The position numbers were made by a program, and so were the translations under genes. This document shows, in pieces, positions 13,579 through 23,130 of a stretch of 40,643 bases of DNA (position 1 is the first letter of the stretch; every line of letters starts with the position of its first letter). The stretch comes from a virus, in IMG/VR virus record IMGVR_UViG_3300047552_000530, positions 1-40,643 of that record. One strand, given 5' to 3'. The notes under the pieces were generated by a model. That model made no database searches, was not told the origin of the DNA, and worked only from the letters and a program-made list of their open reading frames with translations.

Positions 13579-15120
13579 TTACCCTTGAGTTATAGTAGCA
13601 TCGTACCCGAATCCGCCATATATAGCAGTTGTTACGTAAGTAGCTGTTGAGGCTGAAGATACTGCACCCATTAATGTGAGGTAGTGATACCCTGTAGATA
13701 AGCCTTTGTAAGCTCCGCTAGCTGTAGAGCTAGCTCCGCCGGTCCCAAAACCTATACCTCGCGAAGATATTTCAGTGCTACCGTCCGCATAAACCGATGC
13801 TACGCTAAAAGCACTAGCACTGTTTTGACTTAACCCTCTGATAGTAGAGGTTATGAGGTCATCATCCCAGCATACGATATCTGCGCGGGTTTCTGTGTTG
13901 ACCTCAGTCATCGAGGTACTAGTAGTTGTACGATTAGTACTAAACGCGCCTGATACTCTAATAGGATCTCTATTGAACCAGCTACGAGTTGTGTTAGCGG
14001 TAAACTGGTTAGAAGCGTTAGTTCTAAAAATGCCTACAAGAGTTCTAGTAGTGTCTGCACTCTTATTTCTTATACCTGTTGTAGTGTCTACAGATGTCGG
14101 CGCAGTCGTAGAAGCTTCTAGTGTCATAGTAGAGCCGCTCATATACGCGTAAACATAATATAGAGTACTTAAAGCAGTACTGCCTGTAGTTACTGTAATA
14201 CCTGCAGCGGGTATTGTGTAGTTAACTCCGTTAATATATAACTGATTACCATTAAAAGGTACAAACGTCAGCGTTGTAGCATTAGTATACTGCAATCTTC
14301 CCGCAGTACTTACTTCTAGCGTACTTTGAGTAGGGTTAAGGACGATAAACTTAGTTCCATTGTATCTTAGAAGGTACGTGTAACCACTAACCAGATCATT
14401 AGCGGCAAGGGCAGTTCCTGATCCCTTTTCTACGGCCTGAGCGCCTAACGAGTTAAGGTTCAATGTAACTGCACCGGTGTTATTATTTGCAGGAATAAGG
14501 ACCACTAACGCGCCTGACACGTAAGCAGTAGGAGCAGGAGACGCTGTAGCTGTGATAGTGTTAGTGCCTGCAGTGCCTGAAGTAGCTAATAGGCGGGTTG
14601 CAGGAGCTTCTCCCATCAGCTCAAAGTAACCTCCAGAACGGTACATGACGTTATATGCGACGCCTGCAAGTAAGTCTCCAGCAGCTAAGGCAGTGTTACT
14701 GTTTTTCTGTAAGTTTACAGCACCTACAGAGTTAATATTTAGCGTCACCGCTCCTGTGTTCGTATTAGCAGGAATCAGGATGAACGAGAGTCCTGTAGCG
14801 TACGCAGTGATCGTAGGAGTAGCCGCAGCAGTAACGGTGTTAGTGCCTGATACAGAACCTAGCAGGGTAGCATAAGACTTTTGAAGTTGCTGTAGAGTAA
14901 CTAAGTCAGTTAAAGCACTTCCGTCTGCAGATCCTGTTACCTTAAACCCTCCCATAGGAAGGTTACCTGTCATAGTAGTATCCCCGTTCTTCTTAACGAC
15001 AGAAGAGAATCCTGTGGCAAAATCCGTCATGGTATTGTTAAAAAACGATACCGGTAAGGGATCAGCCGCAGCTCTAGGGTGTCCTGCGATCAGGTTAAAT
15101 GTTGAGCCAGTGAAAGGCAT
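13579..15120 (-). CDS. Tail fibre protein with an internal tandem domain repeat
   Basis: A 513-residue Thr/Ser/Ala/Gly-rich protein. The N-terminal part has KKNGDTTMTGNLPMGGFKVT (43-62) followed by DGSALTDLVTLQQLQ, a virion-attachment and trimer motif typical of podovirus tail fibres. Two copies of a beta-rich domain follow (about residues 92-169 and 185-262). The C-terminal 250 residues, rich in short strands and aromatic residues, are presumably the receptor-binding tip. It is translated last among the virion genes, just before the lysis pair, and starts at the stop of the internal protein gene. Confidence 0.8.
   Translation of the reverse strand: MPFTGSTFNLIAGHPRAAADPLPVSFFNNTMTDFATGFSSVVKKNGDTTMTGNLPMGGFKVTGSADGSALTDLVTLQQLQKSYATLLGSVSGTNTVTAAATPTITAYATGLSFILIPANTNTGAVTLNINSVGAVNLQKNSNTALAAGDLLAGVAYNVMYRSGGYFELMGEAPATRLLATSGTAGTNTITATASPAPTAYVSGALVVLIPANNNTGAVTLNLNSLGAQAVEKGSGTALAANDLVSGYTYLLRYNGTKFIVLNPTQSTLEVSTAGRLQYTNATTLTFVPFNGNQLYINGVNYTIPAAGITVTTGSTALSTLYYVYAYMSGSTMTLEASTTAPTSVDTTTGIRNKSADTTRTLVGIFRTNASNQFTANTTRSWFNRDPIRVSGAFSTNRTTTSTSMTEVNTETRADIVCWDDDLITSTIRGLSQNSASAFSVASVYADGSTEISSRGIGFGTGGASSTASGAYKGLSTGYHYLTLMGAVSSASTATYVTTAIYGGFGYDATITQG
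14335..14847 (-). repeat. Duplicated domain inside the tail fibre gene
   Basis: Copy 1 is at 14614-14847 and copy 2 at 14335-14568, offset by 93 codons. Both begin GTNT-[VI]-TA, share ILIPANTNTGAVTLNINSVG or LIPANNNTGAVTLNLNSLGA, then TALAA-x-DL-x-[AS]-G-x-x-Y and end with a Y-x-x-x-[FY]-x-L/V strand. The amino acid identity is high while the codons differ. This looks like an older internal duplication of a fibre shaft module. Confidence 0.8.
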
Positions 15121-17069
15121 TAGTTATTCTCCTTCTTTTTGTTTTTAGCTTTCCTATCGGGAGCCGATCCGGATGCGTTCAGATATCCTGCAGCGCCTCC
15201 TAATGCGGTTCCTTTTTTAATATTGAAAGGGTTGTTAGCAGCATCTAGCAATTCTTGCAGTCCTTTAGATCCTGATGCAGAGGCTTGAGCTGCTTTAAAA
15301 TCTCCTGCTTTTTTACGAGACAATACTGCGTACGCAGAGTCGAGTAAAGATCTTCGGCTATCAATAATATGTTGAGCTTCAGCAGAGATCTTAGCAGGTA
15401 GCTGAGCCCCAAGGAATTTTGTCGTGTCTGAGTTAATTAACTCAGCGAGAGGACTTCCTTTAGCGAACGTGCTAAGTATTTCAGCGGATCCTCTGTTACC
15501 TGCTACTTTGTTCATAAGTTTTGGCATGTTAACTTCACCGCTGTTGCTAATTGAAGCATCTATGGCGCGTTGTAAGTGAGCTCTAGCTATAGACTTTCTA
15601 GCGTCTTCAGGTAGTCCTGTGGCAAGCTCTACAGACTTCTCAATTTGAGTAGACGTAGGATTTGCCGGAAATATCTTGTTAAGGGCTTCTGCCTCTGACT
15701 TAGAATTAGACACTTTATTCAATAAAGACTTCTCATAAGGCTTCATCATGTCTTGTTCTAATTGATAACGTAAGGTATTAGCCTTTTTAAACTCTGCAGG
15801 CGCTTTACTCTCAATGTAGTTTGCTGCAGCAGAGTAACCTTGATTTAATGCACGGTTATCTTTAGCCGAGATACTAAGCTCTCGTAGTTTTTGGTATACT
15901 GCTTGGACATCAGGCATGCTCATATCTTTCTTTAGAGAAATACCTGTCTGCCCTAATTTGGCCCTATCTGCATTAACTTGCGCTACTGCAGTCTTGATAG
16001 GAGCGCTGAATTCTCCGGTAGACACGTCAGATACGAGCACCTTGGCTGTACTCTCGTCTACAGAAGACTTGTATAAGTTCTGAACTTGGTTCTTAATATC
16101 GTCTTTAAGAGATGCTAAAGTTCCTGTAGCAGTGTCTTTGACACCTTGTAGAGCATCATCAACAGGAGAACCTTTTAAGGCAGTATCTAAGAGTTTTTGG
16201 TTGTTAGGTACTCTGTCAGATAACAATTGAGCAAGCTTATTGTTCGACATGTTACCTGCGCCGGCTTGTATAGCCTGTGAAGATGTCAAAGAATTATTAG
16301 GGATGCCTGTTGTCGACTGAACGGCTTCTTGTACGGTTAAGGGCGTTCCTCTAGCAAAAGATTTATCTAGAAGCGCTGCTACTTGTTTTGTTTGTTGAGG
16401 GTTTATACTGTTAGCAACACTTTGCGCGTAGTTACGCTGAGGAGTTCTTACGGCGTTAGCTAGCTTACCGGATACTGTAGGAGCTAAACCCCCTGCTAAA
16501 CCTCCAGCGACTCCGAGTCCTAAGGCCAGTCCCTCACTGTTTGGATCGATTCTTTGAGCAAGATCAACGCCTGCTTGCGAACCTAGTCCGCCACCAACGC
16601 CTGAAGCTAGCGCAGGCACTAAGGACATTCCTCCCGTAGCGACGGCTAAGGGAGCGGTAACGGCACCTCCTACACCTGCTGCAAGGTACTTTTGCCCTGC
16701 TGTCTCAGGCATTGCATTATTCTTTACAGCTAACTGGTCTACTGATTGAGTACTCCGTTGAGCTCGCTGTAAGATTTTATCAACGTTAAAGGCTTCTTTA
16801 TCTCCTAACAAGTAAGATAGTCCTTTTTTAAGTAGTCCTGGAGGAGAGAATTCTTGCGCGAAGCTAACAGCATCATTTACACCTGCGATAGCTCTTCCTG
16901 CGCCATAGGCAGCAACCTTAGCGTTTTTACCTAAGCTTGTGTCAGGCTGATTAAGCTCATCAAGGCTTTTAAAGCCTGATTGTTGAACCATGAACTCGAT
17001 ATCTTCGATAGGCGCTCCTTGCGAGGCCATCTTTTGAGCCATTTCAATTGCTTGTTGTCTGTCCGCCAT
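15120..17069 (-). CDS. Internal virion / DNA ejection protein, 649 aa
   Basis: The N-terminus (QAIEMAQKMASQGAPIEDIE, then FMVQQSGF) is a short helical motif often found at the start of phage ejection proteins. Residues about 120-195 are Gly/Ala-rich and hydrophobic (GVGGAVTAPLAVATGGMSLV; LALGLGVAGGLAGGLAPTV), suggesting membrane insertion. The rest is long helices. The C-terminus is basic and Lys/Asn-rich. Together with the transglycosylase protein next to it, it probably leaves the capsid at infection to form the DNA conduit across the envelope. The two genes share one base between stop and start. Confidence 0.65.
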   Translation of the reverse strand: MADRQQAIEMAQKMASQGAPIEDIEFMVQQSGFKSLDELNQPDTSLGKNAKVAAYGAGRAIAGVNDAVSFAQEFSPPGLLKKGLSYLLGDKEAFNVDKILQRAQRSTQSVDQLAVKNNAMPETAGQKYLAAGVGGAVTAPLAVATGGMSLVPALASGVGGGLGSQAGVDLAQRIDPNSEGLALGLGVAGGLAGGLAPTVSGKLANAVRTPQRNYAQSVANSINPQQTKQVAALLDKSFARGTPLTVQEAVQSTTGIPNNSLTSSQAIQAGAGNMSNNKLAQLLSDRVPNNQKLLDTALKGSPVDDALQGVKDTATGTLASLKDDIKNQVQNLYKSSVDESTAKVLVSDVSTGEFSAPIKTAVAQVNADRAKLGQTGISLKKDMSMPDVQAVYQKLRELSISAKDNRALNQGYSAAANYIESKAPAEFKKANTLRYQLEQDMMKPYEKSLLNKVSNSKSEAEALNKIFPANPTSTQIEKSVELATGLPEDARKSIARAHLQRAIDASISNSGEVNMPKLMNKVAGNRGSAEILSTFAKGSPLAELINSDTTKFLGAQLPAKISAEAQHIIDSRRSLLDSAYAVLSRKKAGDFKAAQASASGSKGLQELLDAANNPFNIKKGTALGGAAGYLNASGSAPDRKAKNKKKENN

Positions 17070-18871
17070 TAGTTCCCCAAATTGTATTGTTTACGTAAAC
17101 GGGCTGCTTTTTGTTCAGGAGTTTCTCTAGGAGTTCCTGATACTCTCTTATCAAAGATGTTAGGATACTTGCTATAAGTACTGTTAGGGTCAGGTTTAGC
17201 TTCTCTCCGGTCTACTTCTCCGCTAGCTTGGATTTTAGGCAGGTTGACCATAAACGAAGTATTCTCTGGGAATCTTTTTGTGATTACACTGTTATGATCT
17301 TTTACCGCGTTCTCATAAGTCTCAATTTGTTTATTTACAAGTGCTCTTAAGGCTTCTGGGTTGCGCTCAATACTGCCATAACGGTTTTCTATAAATTGAC
17401 GATCAGTGTCTGTAACAGGAGCAATCTTTCTCATCTCGTTTAAAGAAAGATCTGTTAAAACATTGAGCAATTCAGAAGTATTCTTTACAGAGTCCGGAGC
17501 AATATTAGTTCCGAACACTTGGTTTGCGGTTTGAACGGCTCTAGTGATGCCTTCAGCTCCATAGAACCCCGCCATAACTTTGGGGTCTGCAAGAAGTTTC
17601 TTAGCTCTATAAAGACCTAATAAGTCACCTTTAGCTTTGTTCAATTCTGTAGTACGCTCACCAATAAGCTTAACCTCTTGTTCTCCAGCAGCTTTCTTAA
17701 CAGGGTCTGCCTTACCTGGATCGTATCCTACTATACCTGAAGATTCTTTAGAAGCTCCTAGTGCAGCCATAGTTTCTTTAGCGTATTTTTTAGCTGCTTC
17801 AGAAACCGTTCCTTTATCTACATTACCTGGACCACCGTTGTAAGCTTGCAGAGCTTTCTCTAAGTTACCTTCATAGCGAGTAAGCATCTGATTCAAGTAT
17901 TTAGCTGCGCCATTAGCGTTTTGTACAGGATCAGACCTGTCAGTAACTCCAAGCTGTTCAGCAGTTTTTGGCATAAGTTGCCCTAAGCCAATTTCTCCAG
18001 ACGTTCCTTTAGCGGTAGGATCCCAACCACTTTCACGCTGTATAACTGCGGCAAGAAGGTTAGAAGGTATGCCATTAGCTTGTGCGGCAGACTGTACCAG
18101 ATTTTGATACTGTTCAGGAATCTTCACAGAGGCAGGTGCTTGAGCAGCGCCTTGAGGGTTTGCTTGATCCACTAATTGCTTACGAGTAACTGCTCTCATA
18201 GTACCGTCAGGAGAAGCGATCCACTCGATATCGTTACCGGCTTTAACACCTTCTTGAGTCTGAATGAACTGTTTCATCGATTCTAAAGATCCTGGGGCGT
18301 TCATGTAACCACCTTTACCGTCAGGAGCTAATACAGCACCTGCAGGAGTAGTGATAGGTTTACGAGCTTCCATGATCAGTTTAACAGCATCTTCTGGCTT
18401 ATCTGCCATAGAAGCCATAGCTATTTCTTGTTGTGTAAGTCCTGGGAAGGCTTGCGCTAGCATTTGCATGTTCATGCTTGCTGCAGCTTGTTTCTCTTTT
18501 TTACTTGCCAGCTTAAGCAAGATGCCTTCAGCTAATTTCTTATTTTTAGTAGCCTTAGCGTAACCTAGAAGTGCTTCAGTACCTCCTCCAGATTGGATAG
18601 CTTCTTCTAACTTAGCCATCGCTTGAGCTTGTTCGGTGTTAGCTTTCATGTTTTGCATAGCTGCACCGATGTATTGCAAGACGTGAGGACCTACGTACAC
18701 CCCTCCAACCATCTGACCTTTCAGCTGAGCAATTGCTTGACTAGTATCGGAATCTCCCATATTAGCAAATACTCCTCCGAAGGAGTCGAAGCCTTGTTTA
18801 GGTTGTTGAGGTTGAGGTGAAGACTCCTCAGAGTCTTGAGAAGGGTCGTAACCTAAGTCATCAAAAGCCAT
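17069..18871 (-). CDS. Internal virion protein with soluble lytic transglycosylase (SLT) domain
   Basis: A 600-residue protein. The SLT domain lies at about 252-355: NGIPSNLLAAVIQRESGWDP carries the catalytic glutamate (Glu280), followed by GEIGLGQLMPKTAEQLGV and ALQAYNGGPGNVDKG, all classic SLT motifs. The first 200 residues are Gln/Ala/Met-rich helices and the C-terminal 230 residues are mainly helical. Podovirus ejection complexes commonly contain one such protein, which cuts peptidoglycan locally so DNA can cross. It is in the late operon between a smaller structural protein and the 649-residue ejection protein. Confidence 0.85.
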   Translation of the reverse strand: MAFDDLGYDPSQDSEESSPQPQQPKQGFDSFGGVFANMGDSDTSQAIAQLKGQMVGGVYVGPHVLQYIGAAMQNMKANTEQAQAMAKLEEAIQSGGGTEALLGYAKATKNKKLAEGILLKLASKKEKQAAASMNMQMLAQAFPGLTQQEIAMASMADKPEDAVKLIMEARKPITTPAGAVLAPDGKGGYMNAPGSLESMKQFIQTQEGVKAGNDIEWIASPDGTMRAVTRKQLVDQANPQGAAQAPASVKIPEQYQNLVQSAAQANGIPSNLLAAVIQRESGWDPTAKGTSGEIGLGQLMPKTAEQLGVTDRSDPVQNANGAAKYLNQMLTRYEGNLEKALQAYNGGPGNVDKGTVSEAAKKYAKETMAALGASKESSGIVGYDPGKADPVKKAAGEQEVKLIGERTTELNKAKGDLLGLYRAKKLLADPKVMAGFYGAEGITRAVQTANQVFGTNIAPDSVKNTSELLNVLTDLSLNEMRKIAPVTDTDRQFIENRYGSIERNPEALRALVNKQIETYENAVKDHNSVITKRFPENTSFMVNLPKIQASGEVDRREAKPDPNSTYSKYPNIFDKRVSGTPRETPEQKAARLRKQYNLGN

Positions 18872-19770
18872 TAAATAAATCCTCCAGACATTCCGCGCAA
18901 GTAGTTACCGGTACTCGTAGCGCCCATAAATCCGCCTCCCATAGGGGCAGCAGAGGCAAATAACGAGCCTCCCATAGTAGGTAGCGCGCCTGCAATAGAC
19001 ATAGCACCTCCTAACATATTGGACATATTAGCGTTGTTAACGTTAGCTTCTTGCAACCTTTGATTATAATCAGCAGCTGCAGCGCCAGTAAAATTAGGTC
19101 CTTGCGTCATAGGCTGTTGAGCGACAGTCGTGAACGAAGGCATTCCAAATTGGGATCCGTTCATAGCTGCTGTCAGCAAGTTAAGAGGTGCTGTCTTTTC
19201 AAACACGGCCTCTTGTAGTCCTTGAGCACGTAATTGTGAATCGAGTCCTATGCCTTGCGCCGCAGCTTGGAGGAACAAGTCGTTCATCTGCTGATCTTGC
19301 AAGTTCATAGAGTTGTTATAAGCTGAAGAGCCTTCTGAGAGTCCTCTATTAACTAGATCAGACTGCATTTGTTGCTTCTGACGTTCTAGCACAGGCTGAA
19401 GTCTCGACAACATGGCTTCTTGAGCTGTCATCCCTGCGTTAACAGGCATTGGCGTTACATTACTGAAGTCGATCCCTGTAGCTAAGCTATCCGCAGTCAA
19501 CTGAGACAGCGTATCTAACGCATCGGCAGAATTAAGCCGTGCATTAGCATTCTGTAAATACAGGAGCTGTTCGTAAGGATTCAACTCAACGGAGGCTTGC
19601 CATTGGTCAGGGTCTCCGTTTACGTTGTTTTCGTAAATTAGATTACCTAAAGGCGTGTATTGACTTACGCGATTAGCTTTTGCGTTTACGCGTGCAGCTT
19701 CTAAGTTACCTTGTGATTCAGCTATAGCTGCGCCTTTAGTATCTGCTGGTGCTGGTGCTGATGCTCCCAT
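18871..19770 (-). CDS. Probable internal virion or tail-associated protein, 299 aa
   Basis: An Ala/Asn/Gln-rich helical protein. RVSQYTPLGNLIYENN near residues 38-53 resembles a recurrent short motif (R-x-x-Q-x-x-P-x-GS-L-x-Y) in phage structural proteins located upstream of ejection proteins. The last 55 residues are Gly/Met-rich and low complexity (GGAMSIAGALPTMGGSLFAS). It directly precedes and touches the transglycosylase gene, so it likely joins the same ejection complex. No enzymatic motif. Confidence 0.6.
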   Translation of the reverse strand: MGASAPAPADTKGAAIAESQGNLEAARVNAKANRVSQYTPLGNLIYENNVNGDPDQWQASVELNPYEQLLYLQNANARLNSADALDTLSQLTADSLATGIDFSNVTPMPVNAGMTAQEAMLSRLQPVLERQKQQMQSDLVNRGLSEGSSAYNNSMNLQDQQMNDLFLQAAAQGIGLDSQLRAQGLQEAVFEKTAPLNLLTAAMNGSQFGMPSFTTVAQQPMTQGPNFTGAAAADYNQRLQEANVNNANMSNMLGGAMSIAGALPTMGGSLFASAAPMGGGFMGATSTGNYLRGMSGGFI

Positions 19771-19772
19771 AT

Positions 19773-20219
19773 TTAGATGTCCGTTTTTGGTGCGTTAAGC
19801 ATGTTCATATATTTTATTTCCATATGTGAAGGGGTGCCTGCAGGTAAATTGTAAGGTTTCCCAGTTGAAGTATCGTACCATTGATCGTTATACTTAAAAT
19901 AGGGCGTTTTTGTCTCTAGACGAGTCAGTCTAAATTGATCGTCCATAGAAAGAGGCTTTGGTGCAACCGTAACAGGAGCTACTGCAGATTGCCTTGCAGG
20001 ACTATAAAGCCCTTGATAAGCAAGAGGGTTCGAAACTGATCGACCTCTTAAAGCGTTAATTTGATCTTTAAGCATTTGACGCACGTCATAACCTTGAGTA
20101 GCGCGAGGCATTCCTGGGTTAGGATTTGCTGCTACAGGGGTAGGCTTGCCGTTAGGATAAAGCCAGTCTGTGCCGTCCGTTTTACCAAAGCTGACTGGCG
20201 CACTAGAAGAACCGCCCAT
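19773..20219 (-). CDS. Hypothetical virion-operon protein, 148 aa
   Basis: A Pro/Asn-rich protein with little predicted secondary structure at the N-terminus and a compact end (TPYFKYNDQWYDTSTGKPYN, then LPAGTPSHMEIKYM). It shares its start region with the stop of the nozzle-like gene and is 2 bp from the next. It is presumably structural by position, but I recognise no family. Confidence 0.6.
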   Translation of the reverse strand: MGGSSSAPVSFGKTDGTDWLYPNGKPTPVAANPNPGMPRATQGYDVRQMLKDQINALRGRSVSNPLAYQGLYSPARQSAVAPVTVAPKPLSMDDQFRLTRLETKTPYFKYNDQWYDTSTGKPYNLPAGTPSHMEIKYMNMLNAPKTDI

Positions 20220-21769
20220 TATCTAACTCCTTTTAATATATCGTAAATAATCTCATACCCAAACAGCCTAGTGTCTACTGAATCGGACACTACAACCATA
20301 TAAGGTGCGATAGCTAGGCCTACTTGGTCAGCTACCATAAAATAAGTATTAACAGAACCTAAGTTGTCTGCAAAGAAATATGTTTCCGTACCTGCTGCCT
20401 CAAAAAGAAATGATGAGAAGTAGATACCTGAACCTCCTCCTGAGCCTAAAGCAGTCGTTGCAACGGATCTGTCAACGTCTGTAGACCAGTTAGTGTTACA
20501 TTCCAGACCTACAGAAGTGTTAGAACTTGGAGAGGCTAGTAAAGGACATATTAGCATACTTCGCTTCAAATTGGAAGTCCTATATGTATCAAATGCAAAA
20601 AGAACCTTTGCAGTTATTGCAGTTCCGTTATCTGTCCCTAAAGTTTTTGAGCACTTGTAAGTGTTCGTAGAATTAGCAAAATATACGTAATCCTTATCTT
20701 CTACAAACGTGTTTGTAATAAATCCTGTCCATTTCATCCAACTACTGTACCCTGATTTAAGGCACATTATGTATTGCTCAGTAGCTCCTACAGAGCCCAT
20801 ATTTATGAGCACAATACCTAGTTTCTTGATGTAGTATATGCCTAAAGCTTGAGAAGTAGAGTCGGCGTATAAGAACTTGTCAATGATTAAGTTGTTTATC
20901 CAAGCGTACGCCTGACGAGCTGTAATAACTCCTCGAGTAATATCAGCGACAGAGAAGATGCCTGCGATAGTTAGTAGTAGTACATCTCCTGACACTTTAA
21001 CTGTTGAAGCTCCATAACCTACAGGCTTCGCGCAATCAAAAGTGCCTAAAAGTGCCCACGTATTAGCTGAAGAAGGGTCAGTTCCTGTGAAGATAAGCAC
21101 TTCACCTTCTGAAGTAACTACCACTAGTCGGTCATCTATACCAGAACCCGAATCTAAGGTCATTGAGTTCATGGAGTATAGGCTTCCGCCCTTACGCATG
21201 TACGTACCTAAGTCGATCACTGATGCTGCGCCTCCTACACTGTTTAGAGGTAGGTAGATTAAACGGGTAGTGTTCTTTTCAAGCCAGAAAAGACGGTTTT
21301 TGAACACTATAGGACTCATCAACAAAGATGTCGTAACGCCTGTTATAGCAGGTACGCTCGCGTTATTGACAGTCGTCCAAGTGCTACCGTTGTATAATAG
21401 AGGGTCTGCAATACCTGTTGCGAAGTACATATATTGCGTTCCAGAAATACCTATCTGAGCCGCGTAAGTGTAATTTGAGTTACAAGACGTCATTGAAGAC
21501 ATTGCGCCCGAAGCCGTAGTGTCGTACAAAGTACCTACCGCCTTAGCGATTATCTTAACCGTGCCAGAACCTGAGATGTATGTGAATAGCTGATCTATAG
21601 AGTCCGCTGCGCCGGTTCCGTGCGACGTGTAGCCAGGTCTGACAAGTAAAGAGTTACCGTCTACCCACCAGTTTTCAAGGTACGAAGCTTCTACGGGGCT
21701 TAACGATGTTAAGTCCTTATCGGGACGAATTCCACCTATAGGGGCTTGTTTTACACTGCGATAGGACAT
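20219..21769 (-). CDS. Tail nozzle/stabilisation protein (P22 gp10-like type)
   Basis: A 516-residue beta-rich protein. The opening GGIRPDKDLTSLSPVEASYL with LENWWVDGNSLLVRPGYTSH is characteristic of podovirus tail proteins, in which the N-terminal arm lists the residues that remove gauge freedom from the data (LENW..D.G.L..RPG). Repeated strands with W, Y and G (DPLLYNGSTWTTVNN; PIVFKNRLFWLEKNTTRLIY; DDRLVVVTSEGEVLIFTGTD) suggest a propeller-like fold. It follows the head-tail adaptor, as expected for a nozzle or stabilisation protein closing the short tail. Confidence 0.7.
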   Translation of the reverse strand: MSYRSVKQAPIGGIRPDKDLTSLSPVEASYLENWWVDGNSLLVRPGYTSHGTGAADSIDQLFTYISGSGTVKIIAKAVGTLYDTTASGAMSSMTSCNSNYTYAAQIGISGTQYMYFATGIADPLLYNGSTWTTVNNASVPAITGVTTSLLMSPIVFKNRLFWLEKNTTRLIYLPLNSVGGAASVIDLGTYMRKGGSLYSMNSMTLDSGSGIDDRLVVVTSEGEVLIFTGTDPSSANTWALLGTFDCAKPVGYGASTVKVSGDVLLLTIAGIFSVADITRGVITARQAYAWINNLIIDKFLYADSTSQALGIYYIKKLGIVLINMGSVGATEQYIMCLKSGYSSWMKWTGFITNTFVEDKDYVYFANSTNTYKCSKTLGTDNGTAITAKVLFAFDTYRTSNLKRSMLICPLLASPSSNTSVGLECNTNWSTDVDRSVATTALGSGGGSGIYFSSFLFEAAGTETYFFADNLGSVNTYFMVADQVGLAIAPYMVVVSDSVDTRLFGYEIIYDILKGVR

Positions 21770-22680
21770 TACGGGGTGAATCTTCCAGGTAAGTTAGAGG
21801 CCCAATAAATAGGGTTGCGTTTAACGTTAGGACGTATCTCCGAAACGTGTGCTCTGTCTGCTTGAGCTGCTTGTTCAAGAAGCCTAGCGATAGTTCTACT
21901 CATAGCATCTGCGGTAGAAGCACCTATCTCCATAAGCCAGAGGTATTCTATAGCAGCCAACACTAGCGAGTCGCTAAATTGGATAATAGTGTCTGTATCG
22001 GCTGTAGGAAGGGCTAGGCGCGTTCCTGCCGAGTTCTTGTAGTAGTAATTGCTGCGATAACTGAGTAGAACGCTCTCAGAAGTGCTTAAGGCAGGGTAAA
22101 TCTGTATTCTGCCGTCATTTAAAGCAAATACCTTAAAATTAGTCTGCACAAAGTTGTCATGTGCGTACCTATACAAATCTGACATCTCCATTTGCGAGAA
22201 GGACCAGCTTCGGTGCTCTAAAGAGCAGGGAGGTTGCATAAGTGTTTTAAAATCTGCTGGAAGTGTCCATACGAGCTGTCTCCAAGTATGGTCAACTGCG
22301 GTGCCTGTTGTAGTAGCAGGACGAGATACAGTAACCGTAGTGCTATCGACTATGGTTTCTATAAAAGTAGGATTAGCGACGTTCTCGCCGCTTAATTCGT
22401 CTCCTACAGCCATAGCGGCCGTGGAGGTTGTGGTAATAGTTGAACTGTTAGCTGTAGTCGTAAGAGGTACTGTAGCTTGCGAGCCTAGTAAACTCTGAGT
22501 TCTTATAAGGCTAGACCATCCCGCATTGCGTGCAATGAGATTATCTACAGCCTTATAAATGAAGTGCTTTAGCTTTATTACAGTTTTGTCACTATTTCCT
22601 ATCAGTGACGTCGGCGTTCTTATTCCGAGAACTCCTCGTTCCGCTGCGTACTGTGCTATTTGTAGAATTGTCGAACCCAT
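21769..22680 (-). CDS. Head-tail adaptor (P22 gp4 / T7 gp11-like)
   Basis: A 303-residue protein. The N-terminal motif TILQIAQYAAERGVLGIRTP, then SLIGNSDKTVIKLKHFIYKA and W-x-x-LIRT, is the usual opening of podovirus portal-ring adaptors (L-x-I-x-x-A-x-x-x-LG...P-x-S-x-x-G-x-x-D...). An immunoglobulin-like strand region is inserted at about 70-125. The end (RPNVKRNPIYWASNLPGRFT) is basic. It should form the ring between portal and nozzle. Its first 89 bases overlap the tail of the upstream gene in another frame; the motif at the very N-terminus confirms the ATG at 22680. Confidence 0.7.
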   Translation of the reverse strand: MGSTILQIAQYAAERGVLGIRTPTSLIGNSDKTVIKLKHFIYKAVDNLIARNAGWSSLIRTQSLLGSQATVPLTTTANSSTITTTSTAAMAVGDELSGENVANPTFIETIVDSTTVTVSRPATTTGTAVDHTWRQLVWTLPADFKTLMQPPCSLEHRSWSFSQMEMSDLYRYAHDNFVQTNFKVFALNDGRIQIYPALSTSESVLLSYRSNYYYKNSAGTRLALPTADTDTIIQFSDSLVLAAIEYLWLMEIGASTADAMSRTIARLLEQAAQADRAHVSEIRPNVKRNPIYWASNLPGRFTP

Positions 22681-23119
22681 GTTCTTTAAGTCTCTCTTGA
22701 ATGTCTCCCAATGTGTTTAAGCCTATAGGAGTTTTAGGGTCGCCTGCCATCACCTGTTCGATACTAGTAATGCCAGCTTCTTTAAGCATAATTTGTTCCG
22801 CTTTAGTCACAGGGTTTCTTTCTTCTGCCTGCTTCTTGCGCTCTTGGTAGCCTGCCCATGCTTGAGGGTAGTATTGAGGAAAGAAACTGTCTTCCACTTC
22901 ATATGCAGCTACGATGCGTTTATCTTTATTCGTTGCGATCTCCACTACGGTAAGATCTCGCCAAATTTCACGTCTTTTATCTTTAGTAATTCCGCCGTAT
23001 TGATTGGCGACATCTCTGAAAACTACGAAAACACCTGGGTCGGTTTCCTTAGGAAGCGTCCGAGTTTCTCGTCCTTCATGTAACACTGTTGAATATTCTA
23101 AACTATCCCAATTTTCCAT
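22592..23119 (-). CDS. Hypothetical late-operon protein, 175 aa
   Basis: The gene has GGAGG upstream of its ATG, behind an internal promoter and hairpin. It is charged and mainly helical, with a YYPQAWAGYQERKKQAEER segment and a low-complexity Ser/Asn/Arg tail. The tail is encoded in the 89-bp overlap with the adaptor gene. It lies between the decoration and adaptor genes, so it is probably a structural or assembly factor. No family recognised. Confidence 0.6.
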   Translation of the reverse strand: MENWDSLEYSTVLHEGRETRTLPKETDPGVFVVFRDVANQYGGITKDKRREIWRDLTVVEIATNKDKRIVAAYEVEDSFFPQYYPQAWAGYQERKKQAEERNPVTKAEQIMLKEAGITSIEQVMAGDPKTPIGLNTLGDIQERLKEHGFDNSTNSTVRSGTRSSRNKNADVTDRK

Positions 23120-23130
23120 CTGTTAACCTC

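Noticed and set aside
13853-14152. 99-codon frame antisense to the tail fibre gene
   Set aside because: It is a shadow of Thr/Ser-rich codons on the other strand, with no start signal.
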